From assembly GCA_902793845.1 (NCBI GenBank), contig CADBFE010000040.1, forward strand, positions 1 through 35,361: a stretch of DNA of 35,361 nt, written 5' to 3'. Below, piece after piece: positions 26,010-34,392 of the stretch. Each line of letters starts with the position of its first letter. Position 1 is the first letter of the stretch. The notes under the pieces were generated by a model. That model was not told the origin of the DNA. It did no database searches and saw only the letters and a program-made list of their open reading frames with translations. This DNA comes from an uncultured Lachnospiraceae bacterium (GTDB lineage: Bacteria; Bacillota; Clostridia; Lachnospirales; Lachnospiraceae). The translations under genes and the position numbers were made by a program.

Positions 26010-27806
26010 TCAGCAGAAATCATCAACGATCAGCTGCAGCGATCTCGTCCCATTATATTCATTCCATGAAGGATGATATGCAACCGAGAAGGTGATGCCG
26101 CCTTTACCTGCAAAAGCATCCTTAACTTTAGCCTCTCCATATCTTTCGATAAGGAGTGATTCCAACTCCTCATTTTTATTAAAGAGTGTGAGCTCGGCAG
26201 TCTCACCGGTTGTATCCTTTACCCTGTATTTTCCGACGATGCCGTCTTTGCCAAAAACCTTTTTGCCCAGGATCTCCACATCTTTTCTTGCAAATGTACA
26301 CGATTTGTTGCCGTGGCCGGTAGGCTGCATATACTCAAGCTCATCAAGGAGTCTTGGCGTACAGTAGGCAAACGGTGCATCTGCGTCAATATACATTATG
26401 TCACGGAGTTCATCAAATGAGAGTGTACAGTTTTGGTTAAGCCCTGCCCTCAGTCTCTCCACATCATCGGGGGATGCCATGGAAAATCCGGCTGCCTGGG
26501 AGTGACCGCCGTATTTCGTAAAGATATCGGATACCCTGGTCATCTCTTCATATATGTTGTAGCTCTCGACACTTCTGGCCGAGCCCTTTACCCCTTCGGC
26601 TCCGTCTGTCACTACAAAGACTGGTCTTGAATATTTCTCCCTGATTTTTCCGGCTACAATACCGGCGACAGATTCGTGACAGTCCGGGATATATACGACC
26701 AGGACTTTATCTGATGTCATGTTTTTTTCTTCTATATATTTAACTGCCTCTTTAATGGCATTCTGGGTCATGGTCTTGCGGCTCTCATTGAGCTCGCTCA
26801 GCTCCGATGCCATTATCAGGGCCTGGCTTTCATCATTGCAGAGGAGCAGTTCAAGGGCCCGCTCGGCTGTATCGACTCTGCCGGAAGCATTTATACAAGG
26901 TCCGAGTATATATCCGCAATGATAAGCAGATATTTTTTTGCCTTTTATACCGGATTTATTTATCAGTGCCTTAAGACCTGTATTTTTTGAGTCAGCCATG
27001 AGGGCGAGACCTTTCTTTACCAGTTCCCTGTTTTCTCCGGTGAGCTCCATGATATCTGCCACGGTAGCGAGAGCGGCCAGCTCCGTGAGCTCACTCATCA
27101 GCTCATCCCTGCCCTCCTTTATATTTTTATAATAAGAGAGTGTGGCAGCAAAGGGACCGTAGAGGAGACCTTTTATAAACTTAAATGCAACATATGCACC
27201 GCAGATACCGGGACAGGGATATGTATCATCCTCGCGTTTGGGGTCCACCACATAGTCAGCGGGAGGCATGGTATATACCTTTTTGTTATCTGATTCGGTA
27301 AACGGTACTTCGTGGTGATCCGTTATGACTACAGACATCCCGTACTGCTTTGCTTTTTCAATCTCATTTACGGCTGCTATACCGTTATCACAGGTGATGA
27401 TGGTATCGATGCCGTCATTATGGGCTTCGTCTATGATATTTTCATTTAGTCCGTATCCGTCATTTATCCTGTGGGGGATGCGGGTATCCACATCGCCGCC
27501 GGCAAGGTCTATACCTTTTTTCAGTACGGCACTGGCACAGACGCCGTCTACGTCATAGTCACCTACTATCCTGATCTTTTTACCTGAGATGATCTTGCCG
27601 GTAATGAACTTTACGGCCCCCTCCATGTCTTTTAGGAGAAAAGGATCGTAAAACAGTTTGTCATTGCCGTGAATATATGATTCGATATCCGCATCACCGG
27701 TGATGCCGCGATTGACGAGGAGTCTTATGAAAAGAGGACTCACTCCGTGCTTTTCCGACAGCCCCGTAAAATCGGCACCGATTCTCTTTAATATCCATTT
27801 AGCCAT
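26010..27806 (-). CDS. recJ: Single-stranded-DNA-specific exonuclease RecJ
   Basis: Degrades single-stranded DNA 5' to 3' in recombination and repair. The 598 residues show the DHH phosphoesterase motifs: VGDYDVDGVCASAVL near 81, TCDNGIAAVNEI near 138, VITDHHEVP near 155, and GPCINASGRVDTAERALELLL near 303. The DHHA1 region follows with YIPDCHESVAGIVAGKIREKY and KYGGHSQAAGFSM near 438, and an OB-fold-like C-terminus ending in SLQLIVDDFC. Length is typical for Clostridia. The start at 27806 has GAGAGGAAAA upstream on the minus strand. It is divergent from the trigger-factor-like gene and convergent with the lipoprotein gene. Confidence 0.96.
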   Translation of the reverse strand: MAKWILKRIGADFTGLSEKHGVSPLFIRLLVNRGITGDADIESYIHGNDKLFYDPFLLKDMEGAVKFITGKIISGKKIRIVGDYDVDGVCASAVLKKGIDLAGGDVDTRIPHRINDGYGLNENIIDEAHNDGIDTIITCDNGIAAVNEIEKAKQYGMSVVITDHHEVPFTESDNKKVYTMPPADYVVDPKREDDTYPCPGICGAYVAFKFIKGLLYGPFAATLSYYKNIKEGRDELMSELTELAALATVADIMELTGENRELVKKGLALMADSKNTGLKALINKSGIKGKKISAYHCGYILGPCINASGRVDTAERALELLLCNDESQALIMASELSELNESRKTMTQNAIKEAVKYIEEKNMTSDKVLVVYIPDCHESVAGIVAGKIREKYSRPVFVVTDGAEGVKGSARSVESYNIYEEMTRVSDIFTKYGGHSQAAGFSMASPDDVERLRAGLNQNCTLSFDELRDIMYIDADAPFAYCTPRLLDELEYMQPTGHGNKSCTFARKDVEILGKKVFGKDGIVGKYRVKDTTGETAELTLFNKNEELESLLIERYGEAKVKDAFAGKGGITFSVAYHPSWNEYNGTRSLQLIVDDFC

Positions 27807-27838
27807 TGGTATTTTCCTCTCAAATGCACTATTTATTT

Positions 27839-27870
27839 AGTATACCATAATGGGTAAAGTATGATATACT
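27839..27870. promoter_or_regulatory. Divergent extended -10 promoters between recJ and the PPIase-like gene
   Basis: On the plus strand TGATATACT (27862-27870) is an extended -10 placed 47 bases before the ATG at 27918. On the minus strand TGGTATACT (complement of 27839-27847) is an extended -10 placed 33 bases before the recJ start. Neither has a clear -35, as expected for extended -10 promoters. The two are only 20 bases apart, so polymerases may compete. Confidence 0.45.
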
Positions 27871-27917
27871 CGTAAATGGTTTGTTTAAATGAAATAGTAT
27901 TTGGAGGATTCGTAAAA

Positions 27918-29087
27918 ATGAGCCAGACAGATAATAATATCAGTAAATCAAAGGCCAAGAGACTCGCTCAGGAGAATGCGAGAAAGGAACAGCGCAGAAA
28001 GAAACGCCTGGCAATATTCTGGGCAGTACTTATCCCTGTATTAATAATAGCTCTCATAGTGGGTATCGTGCTATATTACAGAAGCACTATCGTAGACTAC
28101 AGTAAATATCTGACGAGCGAAGGCCTCGTTGATGTCAATATAGACAATTATGTAACAACATCATATCAGAACATGTCGTTCTCAAAGGCAGATCTGTTAC
28201 CGACAGATGAGACAGTTGATGCCGATATAGAGGCAGAGCTTGATAATCATGCAACACTTGAGACTGATTCATCTTTAAAGGCTGCTGACGGAGACAAGGT
28301 TAATATCACATATACAGCTACAATGGACGGTATCGCATACGATACTGTATCTGCAAATGACGGCGGATATGATATGACAGTAGGCGCAGGCACTCTTGCC
28401 CCGGAGGTTGATGAAGCAGTTACGGGCAAGCATCCCGGTGATGAGTTTTCTGTGACAGTAAACCAGTCGTCAGCAGACGCATCAGGCAATGAGGTAGTCA
28501 CAGTACTCGTTTATGACATTACTTTAGAGGGTATCTGGGTTGCACCTGAGCTTGATGATATGGTCAGTGAATATTATCCCGAGTATGCCGATGCCGATGC
28601 ATACAGACAGAGCATCATCGACGGATATTATGATGAAAACCTGACGGAAGCCATCAGAGAGAGCATCTCTCTTAACTGTGTGATAAACAGTGTGCCTGAC
28701 GGATACTACAATAATACAAAGAAGATCATAGAAAAGACAAACGAGGACAACTTTAATTACTACAAGGGTGTATATGCTTCATACGGTCTGACCATGGGCT
28801 CTATCTATGAGATGTTTGGATTTACAACCCAGGCTGAGTATGATGCATTTGTAGAGGAGCAGACAAGGACCCAGGTCAACTATACTCTGGCATGCCAGGC
28901 TATCTACAAGGCAGCAGGCCTCACCAATACAAAAGAAGATGTAAAGGCTTACTATACAGAACTTGGAGTGGATGATACCACATACAGTGAGAATATCCAG
29001 AGATACGGATACAACTACATGGCATCCAATGCAATGACCGGAAAGGTGGTTGAGTACCTCAAGGGTGTTGTAACCATCACAGAATAA
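27918..29087 (+). CDS. Membrane-anchored trigger-factor/FKBP-like protein
   Basis: The start is set at 27918 (MSQTDNNISK), which has TTGGAGGA 8-9 bases upstream; an in-frame ATG at 27876 has none and would add a 14-residue unconserved tail. The 389-residue product has a Lys/Arg-rich cytoplasmic segment, one membrane helix (about 33-55), and an outside part. Residues about 120-215 look like a degenerate FKBP prolyl-isomerase domain (GDKVNITYTATMDG, MTVGAGTLAPEVDEAVTGKHPGDEFSVTV), followed by a helical region resembling the C-terminal chaperone arms of trigger factor. It probably helps fold exported proteins at the membrane surface. Isomerase activity is uncertain because aromatic pocket residues are not clearly kept. 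Confidence 0.75.
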   Translation: MSQTDNNISKSKAKRLAQENARKEQRRKKRLAIFWAVLIPVLIIALIVGIVLYYRSTIVDYSKYLTSEGLVDVNIDNYVTTSYQNMSFSKADLLPTDETVDADIEAELDNHATLETDSSLKAADGDKVNITYTATMDGIAYDTVSANDGGYDMTVGAGTLAPEVDEAVTGKHPGDEFSVTVNQSSADASGNEVVTVLVYDITLEGIWVAPELDDMVSEYYPEYADADAYRQSIIDGYYDENLTEAIRESISLNCVINSVPDGYYNNTKKIIEKTNEDNFNYYKGVYASYGLTMGSIYEMFGFTTQAEYDAFVEEQTRTQVNYTLACQAIYKAAGLTNTKEDVKAYYTELGVDDTTYSENIQRYGYNYMASNAMTGKVVEYLKGVVTITE

Positions 29088-29103
29088 GTTCATAAAATTA
29101 CGT

Positions 29104-29173
29104 AAAAAATATATCCCCTCTCACGCTAAGAGCACGCTCCGCTGCTCAATGCGTGTGAGGGGATATATTTTTT
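29104..29173. terminator. Bidirectional-type terminator with conserved loop, copy 2
   Basis: A 23-bp stem (29104-29126 with 29151-29173, one T-T mismatch), beginning with six A and ending with six T, closes a 24-base loop (29127-29150) identical to that at 25942 except for one A-to-G. In this copy GAGCA and TGCTC can pair inside the loop. It ends the PPIase-like gene; priA follows on the same strand. Confidence 0.9.
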
Positions 29174-29194
29174 AAGCGCAAAGATGTGATAGAA

Positions 29195-29200
29195 TATAAT
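29195..29200 (+). promoter_or_regulatory. -10-like TATAAT immediately upstream of priA
   Basis: A perfect TATAAT ends only 4 bases before the chosen priA ATG at 29205. No Shine-Dalgarno sequence is present. Transcription from this -10 would start at or just inside the start codon, so either the message is leaderless, the start lies further in, or this is not the working promoter. Confidence 0.3.
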
Positions 29201-29204
29201 CTGT

Positions 29205-31514
29205 ATGATTAATAAAGAAGATATTCAAAAATACATATATGCGGAAGTCATCGTAAACATATCCCACGAGGCTGTGGACCGTCCGTTTACATACAGGATA
29301 CCTGACAGCTTACGGGGTAAGGTGACGGAAGGTGTCGGTGTCAGTATACCTTTTGGCACAGGCAATACAGTGCGAAAGGGATATGTGGTAGCTCTTAAGG
29401 ATACAGTGGATTTTCCGCCTGAGAGGATCAAGGATATCATATCCGTAAACGAAAAAGGCGTGGAGCTGGAGGGCAGGCTCATGGAGCTGGCCGTATGGAT
29501 GAAAAAGAGATACGGCTCAACACTGATATCATGTATCCAGACAGTCCTCCCGGTAAAGAAAAAGATAAAGAATATGTCATATAAGACTGTAAAGCTTAAT
29601 GTATCCGGGGAGCAGGCCCTTGAGTTAATAGGCTCATGCAGGAGAAACCAACAGGGGAGAAAGACCCTGCTAAACGCACTGATACAGAGTCCGTCCCTGC
29701 CTCTTGATATGATAAAGCAGCGCCTCGGTGTATCCGTATCAGTCGTAAATGCCCTTGAAAAGCAGGGGACCGTGGAGATAACGGAATCAAGAGAGTACAG
29801 GATACCAAAGGTATCGGGATATTATGAGAAAAAAGACATAACCCTGTCCGAGGAGCAAAGGAGTGCTGCAGATCATATACTTGCAAGAATGCACAGCGAT
29901 AATCCGGGAGTCACACTGCTCCACGGTATCACGGGCTCCGGCAAGACAGAGGTCTATATGGAACTAATCGATGATGCCATAAAAAACGGAAAGCAGGCAA
30001 TCGTCCTCATACCGGAGATCGCCCTGTCATTTCAGACCCTGCTGCGGTTTTATGCCAGATACGGTAAACGTGTATCGGTAATCCATTCAAGGCTCTCTGA
30101 CGGAGAACGTTTCGATCAGTTTGAACGGGCAAAAAACGGTGAGCTGGATGTAATCATCGGACCGAGGTCTGCACTCTTTACTCCGTTTAAGAATACGGGA
30201 ATCATCATTATAGATGAGGAACATGAGAACAGCTACAAGAGCGAGAAGATGCCAAAGTATCACGCAGTTGACGTGGCAAAGCATATTGCAAAGGTAAATA
30301 ACTGCGTGCTCGTCCTTGGCTCAGCGACGCCTTCCATGGATTCATATTACAGAGCGAAGAAAGGTGACTATGCTCTGGAAGTCATGAAAAACAGAAACGG
30401 CGGCAGCAGGCTGGCTACAGTCCATACTGTCGACATGCGTGAGGAACTGAAAAAGAAAAACAAATCTTATTTCAGCACAAAGCTTAAGGAGCTCATCACC
30501 GACAGGATGATAAAGGGTGAGCAGACCATGCTCTTTATAAACCGGCGAGGATTTGTAGGCTTCGTATCATGCAGGGAGTGCGGATATGTACTTAAGTGTC
30601 CTCACTGCGAGGTATCAATGTCAGAGCACCTTACAGGAAACAGTGGCAGTGATGTGCAGAAGGTAATCCGTCCGGCCGGCAGGGTAAACAATATGGTGTG
30701 TCATTATTGCGGATACGAGATACCAAAACCGGAGGTCTGTCCCGAGTGCGGCTCAAAATATTTTGCCGGATTCAGGGCCGGTACGGAAAAGATCGAGCAG
30801 GAGATAAAGAAGATGTGGCCGTCCCTAAGAGTCCTTAGGATGGACGGGGATACCACTAAAAATAAAGATGATTACGACAGGATACTGTCTTCATTTTCGG
30901 GAGGCGAGGCCGATGTCCTTGTAGGTACCCAGATGATAGTCAAGGGTCATGACTTTCCCAATGTCACACTGGTCGGAGTCATCGCGGCGGATATGTCACT
31001 CTATGCAGCCGACTATCACTCTGCCGAGAGGACCTTTCAGCTCATAGCCCAGGCTGCGGGCCGGGCAGGGAGAGGCGCAAAGAGCGGAGATGTGGTCATC
31101 CAGACATACAAGCCGGAGAATTATGCGATAAAGCATGCATCAGATCAGGATTATGAAGGTTTTTATGAAGAGGAGATGCTCTTTAGGGAGATGGCTGATT
31201 ACCCGCCTGTATCCCATATGATGTCGCTCCAGCTCTTTGGAGACGATGAGGACAGGCTGATGAGATATGCCCATAAACTAACGGACTATATAAAAACCGT
31301 TAAATCTGATAATATATTCATCATAGGTCCGTCAAAAGCAGTACTCTCCAAGATAAAGGATGTCCACAGGGCAGTCATACATCTAAAGAGTGAGAATGAC
31401 GATGATCTCATAGCATTAAAGGACCTGGCGGAAGAGTATTATAAAAATACGCCTGACAATATTAAAGATAAAATGATGCTGCAGTTTGACCTGGATCCTG
31501 TCAGCAGTTTTTAG
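29205..31514 (+). CDS. priA: Primosomal protein N' (PriA helicase)
   Basis: Restarts stalled replication forks by loading the replicative helicase. The 769 residues show the PriA DNA-binding N-terminus (YAEVIVNISHEAVDRPFTYRIP), Walker A GITGSGKT near 242, the DEEH box (IIIIDEEHENSYK), and LVLGSATPS. Four Cys pairs of the zinc-binding insert follow (CRECG, CPHC, CHYCG, CPECG), then helicase motifs GTQMIVKGHDFPNVTLVG and QAAGRAGRG. The start is uncertain because no ribosome site is visible and a TATAAT lies 4 bases upstream; the conserved region begins near residue 12. It leads the priA-def-fmt-rsmB-rlmN set common in Firmicutes; def starts 12 bases after its stop. Confidence 0.96.
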   Translation: MINKEDIQKYIYAEVIVNISHEAVDRPFTYRIPDSLRGKVTEGVGVSIPFGTGNTVRKGYVVALKDTVDFPPERIKDIISVNEKGVELEGRLMELAVWMKKRYGSTLISCIQTVLPVKKKIKNMSYKTVKLNVSGEQALELIGSCRRNQQGRKTLLNALIQSPSLPLDMIKQRLGVSVSVVNALEKQGTVEITESREYRIPKVSGYYEKKDITLSEEQRSAADHILARMHSDNPGVTLLHGITGSGKTEVYMELIDDAIKNGKQAIVLIPEIALSFQTLLRFYARYGKRVSVIHSRLSDGERFDQFERAKNGELDVIIGPRSALFTPFKNTGIIIIDEEHENSYKSEKMPKYHAVDVAKHIAKVNNCVLVLGSATPSMDSYYRAKKGDYALEVMKNRNGGSRLATVHTVDMREELKKKNKSYFSTKLKELITDRMIKGEQTMLFINRRGFVGFVSCRECGYVLKCPHCEVSMSEHLTGNSGSDVQKVIRPAGRVNNMVCHYCGYEIPKPEVCPECGSKYFAGFRAGTEKIEQEIKKMWPSLRVLRMDGDTTKNKDDYDRILSSFSGGEADVLVGTQMIVKGHDFPNVTLVGVIAADMSLYAADYHSAERTFQLIAQAAGRAGRGAKSGDVVIQTYKPENYAIKHASDQDYEGFYEEEMLFREMADYPPVSHMMSLQLFGDDEDRLMRYAHKLTDYIKTVKSDNIFIIGPSKAVLSKIKDVHRAVIHLKSENDDDLIALKDLAEEYYKNTPDNIKDKMMLQFDLDPVSSF

Positions 31515-31526
31515 GAGGAATAAAAA

Positions 31527-32012
31527 ATGGCACTTCGAAAAATCAGAGAAATAGGTGATCCCGTCCTTAATAAGGTATGCAGGGAAGTAACAGAAGTAAA
31601 CAACCATACGAGAGAGCTCATAGAGGATATGCTCGATACCATGTATGAGGCAAACGGCGTGGGACTGGCAGCACCCCAGATAGGAGTATTAAAGAGAATC
31701 GTCGTAATAGATGTCTCTCCCGAGGGCAATGAACCTCATATACTGATTAATCCCAGGATAGTGGAGACAAGCGGAGAGCAGACAGGCAACGAGGGATGCC
31801 TCTCGGTACCCGGCAAGGCAGGCAATGTCACCAGACCCATGGATGTAAAGTGTATAGCATATAATGAAAACATGGAGCAGATAGAGCTTGAGGGTCATGA
31901 ACTCCTGGCGAGAGCCATCTGCCATGAACTCGATCATCTCGACGGCCATCTCTATGTGGAAAAGGTCGAGGGTGAACTCATGGAAGTAAAGCATGACGAG
32001 GATGATGAATAA
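31527..32012 (+). CDS. def: Peptide deformylase
   Basis: Removes the formyl group from the initiator methionine of new proteins. The 161 residues contain all three metal-site motifs: GVGLAAPQIG near 43, EGCLSVPG near 89 (Cys metal ligand), and HELDHLDGHLYVEK near 132 (two His ligands and the catalytic Glu). AGGAGG precedes the ATG. The stop codon overlaps the fmt start by one base, which suits coupled translation of the two enzymes that remove and add the same formyl group. Confidence 0.97.
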   Translation: MALRKIREIGDPVLNKVCREVTEVNNHTRELIEDMLDTMYEANGVGLAAPQIGVLKRIVVIDVSPEGNEPHILINPRIVETSGEQTGNEGCLSVPGKAGNVTRPMDVKCIAYNENMEQIELEGHELLARAICHELDHLDGHLYVEKVEGELMEVKHDEDDE

Positions 32013-32947
32013 TGAAGATAGTATTTATGGGCACGCCGGATTTTGCGGCAGTCGCTTTAAAGAGTCTGATAGATGCAGGCCATGAGATAACCATGGTCAT
32101 CACCCAGCCTGATAAGGAAAAGGGCAGAGGCAAGGGGATCGCAGAGAGTGATGTAAAGGTACTGGCAAAAGAGTACGGCCTCCCCATCTACCAGCCTGTC
32201 AGAATTAAAAACGAAGAGTCCGTAAAGTATCTGGAGGATTTTATGAAAAGAGATCCTGCAGATGTATTTGTGGTTGCGGCATTTGGCCAGATACTCCCAA
32301 AGAGTATCCTGGATATGCCCCGTCTTGGATGCTTTAATATCCATGCATCCCTCCTGCCCAAATACAGGGGAGCTGCACCTATTCAGTGGTCCATAATAGA
32401 CGGAGAACCTGAGACCGGCGTTACCATCATGAAGATGGATGAAGGTCTTGATACCGGTGATATGGTGGCGGTGAGCCGTGTAAAGATTGAATCAAATGAG
32501 ACAGGCGGCAGCCTCTTTGACAAGCTGGCTAAAGAAGGCGGCGACCTGATGGTAAAGACCCTGCCACTCATTGAGCGGGGGGAGATCATCTGTACAAAGC
32601 AAAATGACGGGGAGAGTACGTACGCAAAGATGCTCTCAAAGGATATGGGTCGTCTCGATTTTACAAAACCGGCGACGGAGCTTGAGCGCCTGATAAGAGG
32701 ATGCAATCCATGGCCCGGTACATTTACTTCATTAAACGGCAGGAATCTCAAGATATGGGAAGCGGGAGTATCGGACAAAAACGGAGCCCCCGGTGAGATC
32801 ATAGATGTAAATAAGGATACATTTACCATAGGATGCAGTGAGGGAGGTCTCGTCGTCAGATCTCTCCAGATAGAAGGCAAGAAGAGAATGCCGGCCCATG
32901 ATTTTATGCTGGGAGTAAAGATAAATCTCGGAGACAAACTTGGGTAA
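32012..32947 (+). CDS. fmt: Methionyl-tRNA formyltransferase
   Basis: Formylates initiator Met-tRNA using 10-formyltetrahydrofolate. The 311 residues match the family length. Seen: VFMGTPDFAAVALKSLIDAGH at the start, VFVVAAFGQILPKSILDMPRLGCFNIHASLLPKYRGAAPIQW near 88-129 (catalytic Asn and His and the SLLPKYRG loop), TGVTIMKMDEGLDTGDM near 138 (catalytic Asp), and the C-terminal OB-like domain with IRGCNPWPGTF. It overlaps def by 1 base and rsmB by 8 bases. Confidence 0.97.
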   Translation: MKIVFMGTPDFAAVALKSLIDAGHEITMVITQPDKEKGRGKGIAESDVKVLAKEYGLPIYQPVRIKNEESVKYLEDFMKRDPADVFVVAAFGQILPKSILDMPRLGCFNIHASLLPKYRGAAPIQWSIIDGEPETGVTIMKMDEGLDTGDMVAVSRVKIESNETGGSLFDKLAKEGGDLMVKTLPLIERGEIICTKQNDGESTYAKMLSKDMGRLDFTKPATELERLIRGCNPWPGTFTSLNGRNLKIWEAGVSDKNGAPGEIIDVNKDTFTIGCSEGGLVVRSLQIEGKKRMPAHDFMLGVKINLGDKLG

Positions 32948-34386
32948 TTATAAAAATCATAAAAAACAGAATACAAAGGCATCGGAGACGAGAAAGACAG
33001 TCCTTGAGCTACTCCTGGAATGGGAAAAGGCGGGAGGACGGTTTGACCTGATGCTAAAAGGGGTCCTGGATAAATATAATTATCTGGACAGTCGTGACAA
33101 GGCCTTTATGTCAATGCTGGCCAGAGGATGCGTGGAGCGCAGGATCACCCTTGATTACATTATCGATATGTATGCAGATACAAACGGTAAGGATATTAAG
33201 CCCGCTATCAGAAATATACTGAGGATGGGCTTATTTCAGGTTTTCTATATGGAAGGCATAGCGGACCATGCAGCCTGCAGTGGGCTTATTTCAGGTTTTC
33301 TATATGGAAGGCATAGCGGACCATGCAGCCTGCAGTGAATCAGTGCTCCTTGCGCAGGAAAAGGGATTTAAAGGTCTCGCCCCTTTTGTAAACGGTGTGA
33401 TGAGAGCGGTATTAAGAGACAGGGATAATATTAAATGGCCGTCTCTTAAAGATGATGATAAGAGTAAAAAGATCTACTATTCCGTATATTACTCAATGCC
33501 GATATGGATAGTCGGTATACTGATAAAGCAGTTTGGGGCTGATGAGACCAAAGTGATCCTTGAGTCGTTTTTAACAAGACGGGGTCTGTCCGTCAGGGTC
33601 AATAATATTTCTGACACCGAAGCAGTCATTAAGGAGCTAACGGAAGCCGGGATTGATCACTCCGTATCAGAGTATCTCCCTTACATGATAAATGTGGGAG
33701 GCATAGAGGGCATGAGCAGATTAAAGTCATTTACAGACGGCAAAGTGACCGTTCAGGATGTGAGCTCGGCACTCGTAGCGGAATTGTCAGGTATAAAAAA
33801 AGGTGACAGAGTCCTTGATATGTGCGCTGCGCCCGGAGGCAAGGCAACTCATTTTGCCTTAAAGGCAGGGGATGAGGGCCACGTGACGGCCTGCGATATC
33901 TCAGATGACAAGGTATGGCTCATAGAGGACAACATATCCAGAATGAATCTTAACAATATAAATGCGGTATTAAATGACGGTACGGTATTTAATAAGGTTT
34001 TTGAGGGAGCCTTTGATGTGGTGATATGCGATGCTCCGTGCTCGGGCCTTGGCATAATGGGCAGAAAGCCGGATATTAGATACAATGCGTCTTTTGAAGG
34101 TATAAATGAGCTGGCAGGTCTCCAGAAGCAGATACTGGCAAATGCAGTCAGATATGTAAAAACCGGAGGAACCCTCATATTCTCCACATGTACTCTGACC
34201 GATACGGAAAATATGGGAGGGAGAGAGTATATATTATCACAGCCGGGTATGAAGGCTGCCACGTTTGAAAATATACCGGAGGCCTTAAAAGATGAGCCGT
34301 CGCTAAAGGACGGATACCTCTTATTAAAACCCGGAATCCATAAATGTGACGGATTCTTTATCTCAAAATATACGAAGGGAGATTAA
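32940..34386 (+). pseudogene. rsmB: 16S rRNA m5C967 methyltransferase RsmB, frame broken by a 55-bp tandem duplication
   Basis: Methylates C967 of 16S rRNA. A TTG start at 32940 with GGAG six bases before it begins the NusB-like N-terminal domain (RKTVLELLLEWEKAGGRFDLML). At 33226-33335 a 55-bp unit is repeated and shifts the frame, so translation ends at 33338 after 132 residues. The rest of the gene resumes in the other frame (VFYMEGIADHAACSESVLLAQEKG onward) and runs to 34386 with the methyltransferase motifs: VLDMCAAPGGKATHFA, CDAPCSGLGIMGRKPDIRY and the catalytic STCTLT. Removing one copy gives 1392 bases, one clean frame of 463 residues, so the duplication is the only lesion. It is recent or an assembly error, since everything else is intact. 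Confidence 0.92.
33226..33335 (+). repeat. Perfect 55-bp tandem duplication inside rsmB
   Basis: Bases 33226-33280 are repeated exactly at 33281-33335, with two further matching bases after the second copy. The unit length is not a multiple of three, so it shifts the frame. The protein segment GLFQVFYMEGIADHAAC is thus encoded twice. Confidence 0.97.
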
Positions 34387-34392
34387 TGATAT

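Noticed and set aside
27876..27917. Upstream ATG for the trigger-factor-like gene
   Set aside because: No ribosome site before it, whereas the ATG at 27918 has TTGGAGGA at ideal spacing.
32383..32982. 199-codon minus-strand open frame
   Set aside because: Antisense to fmt, which has all catalytic motifs; no independent support.
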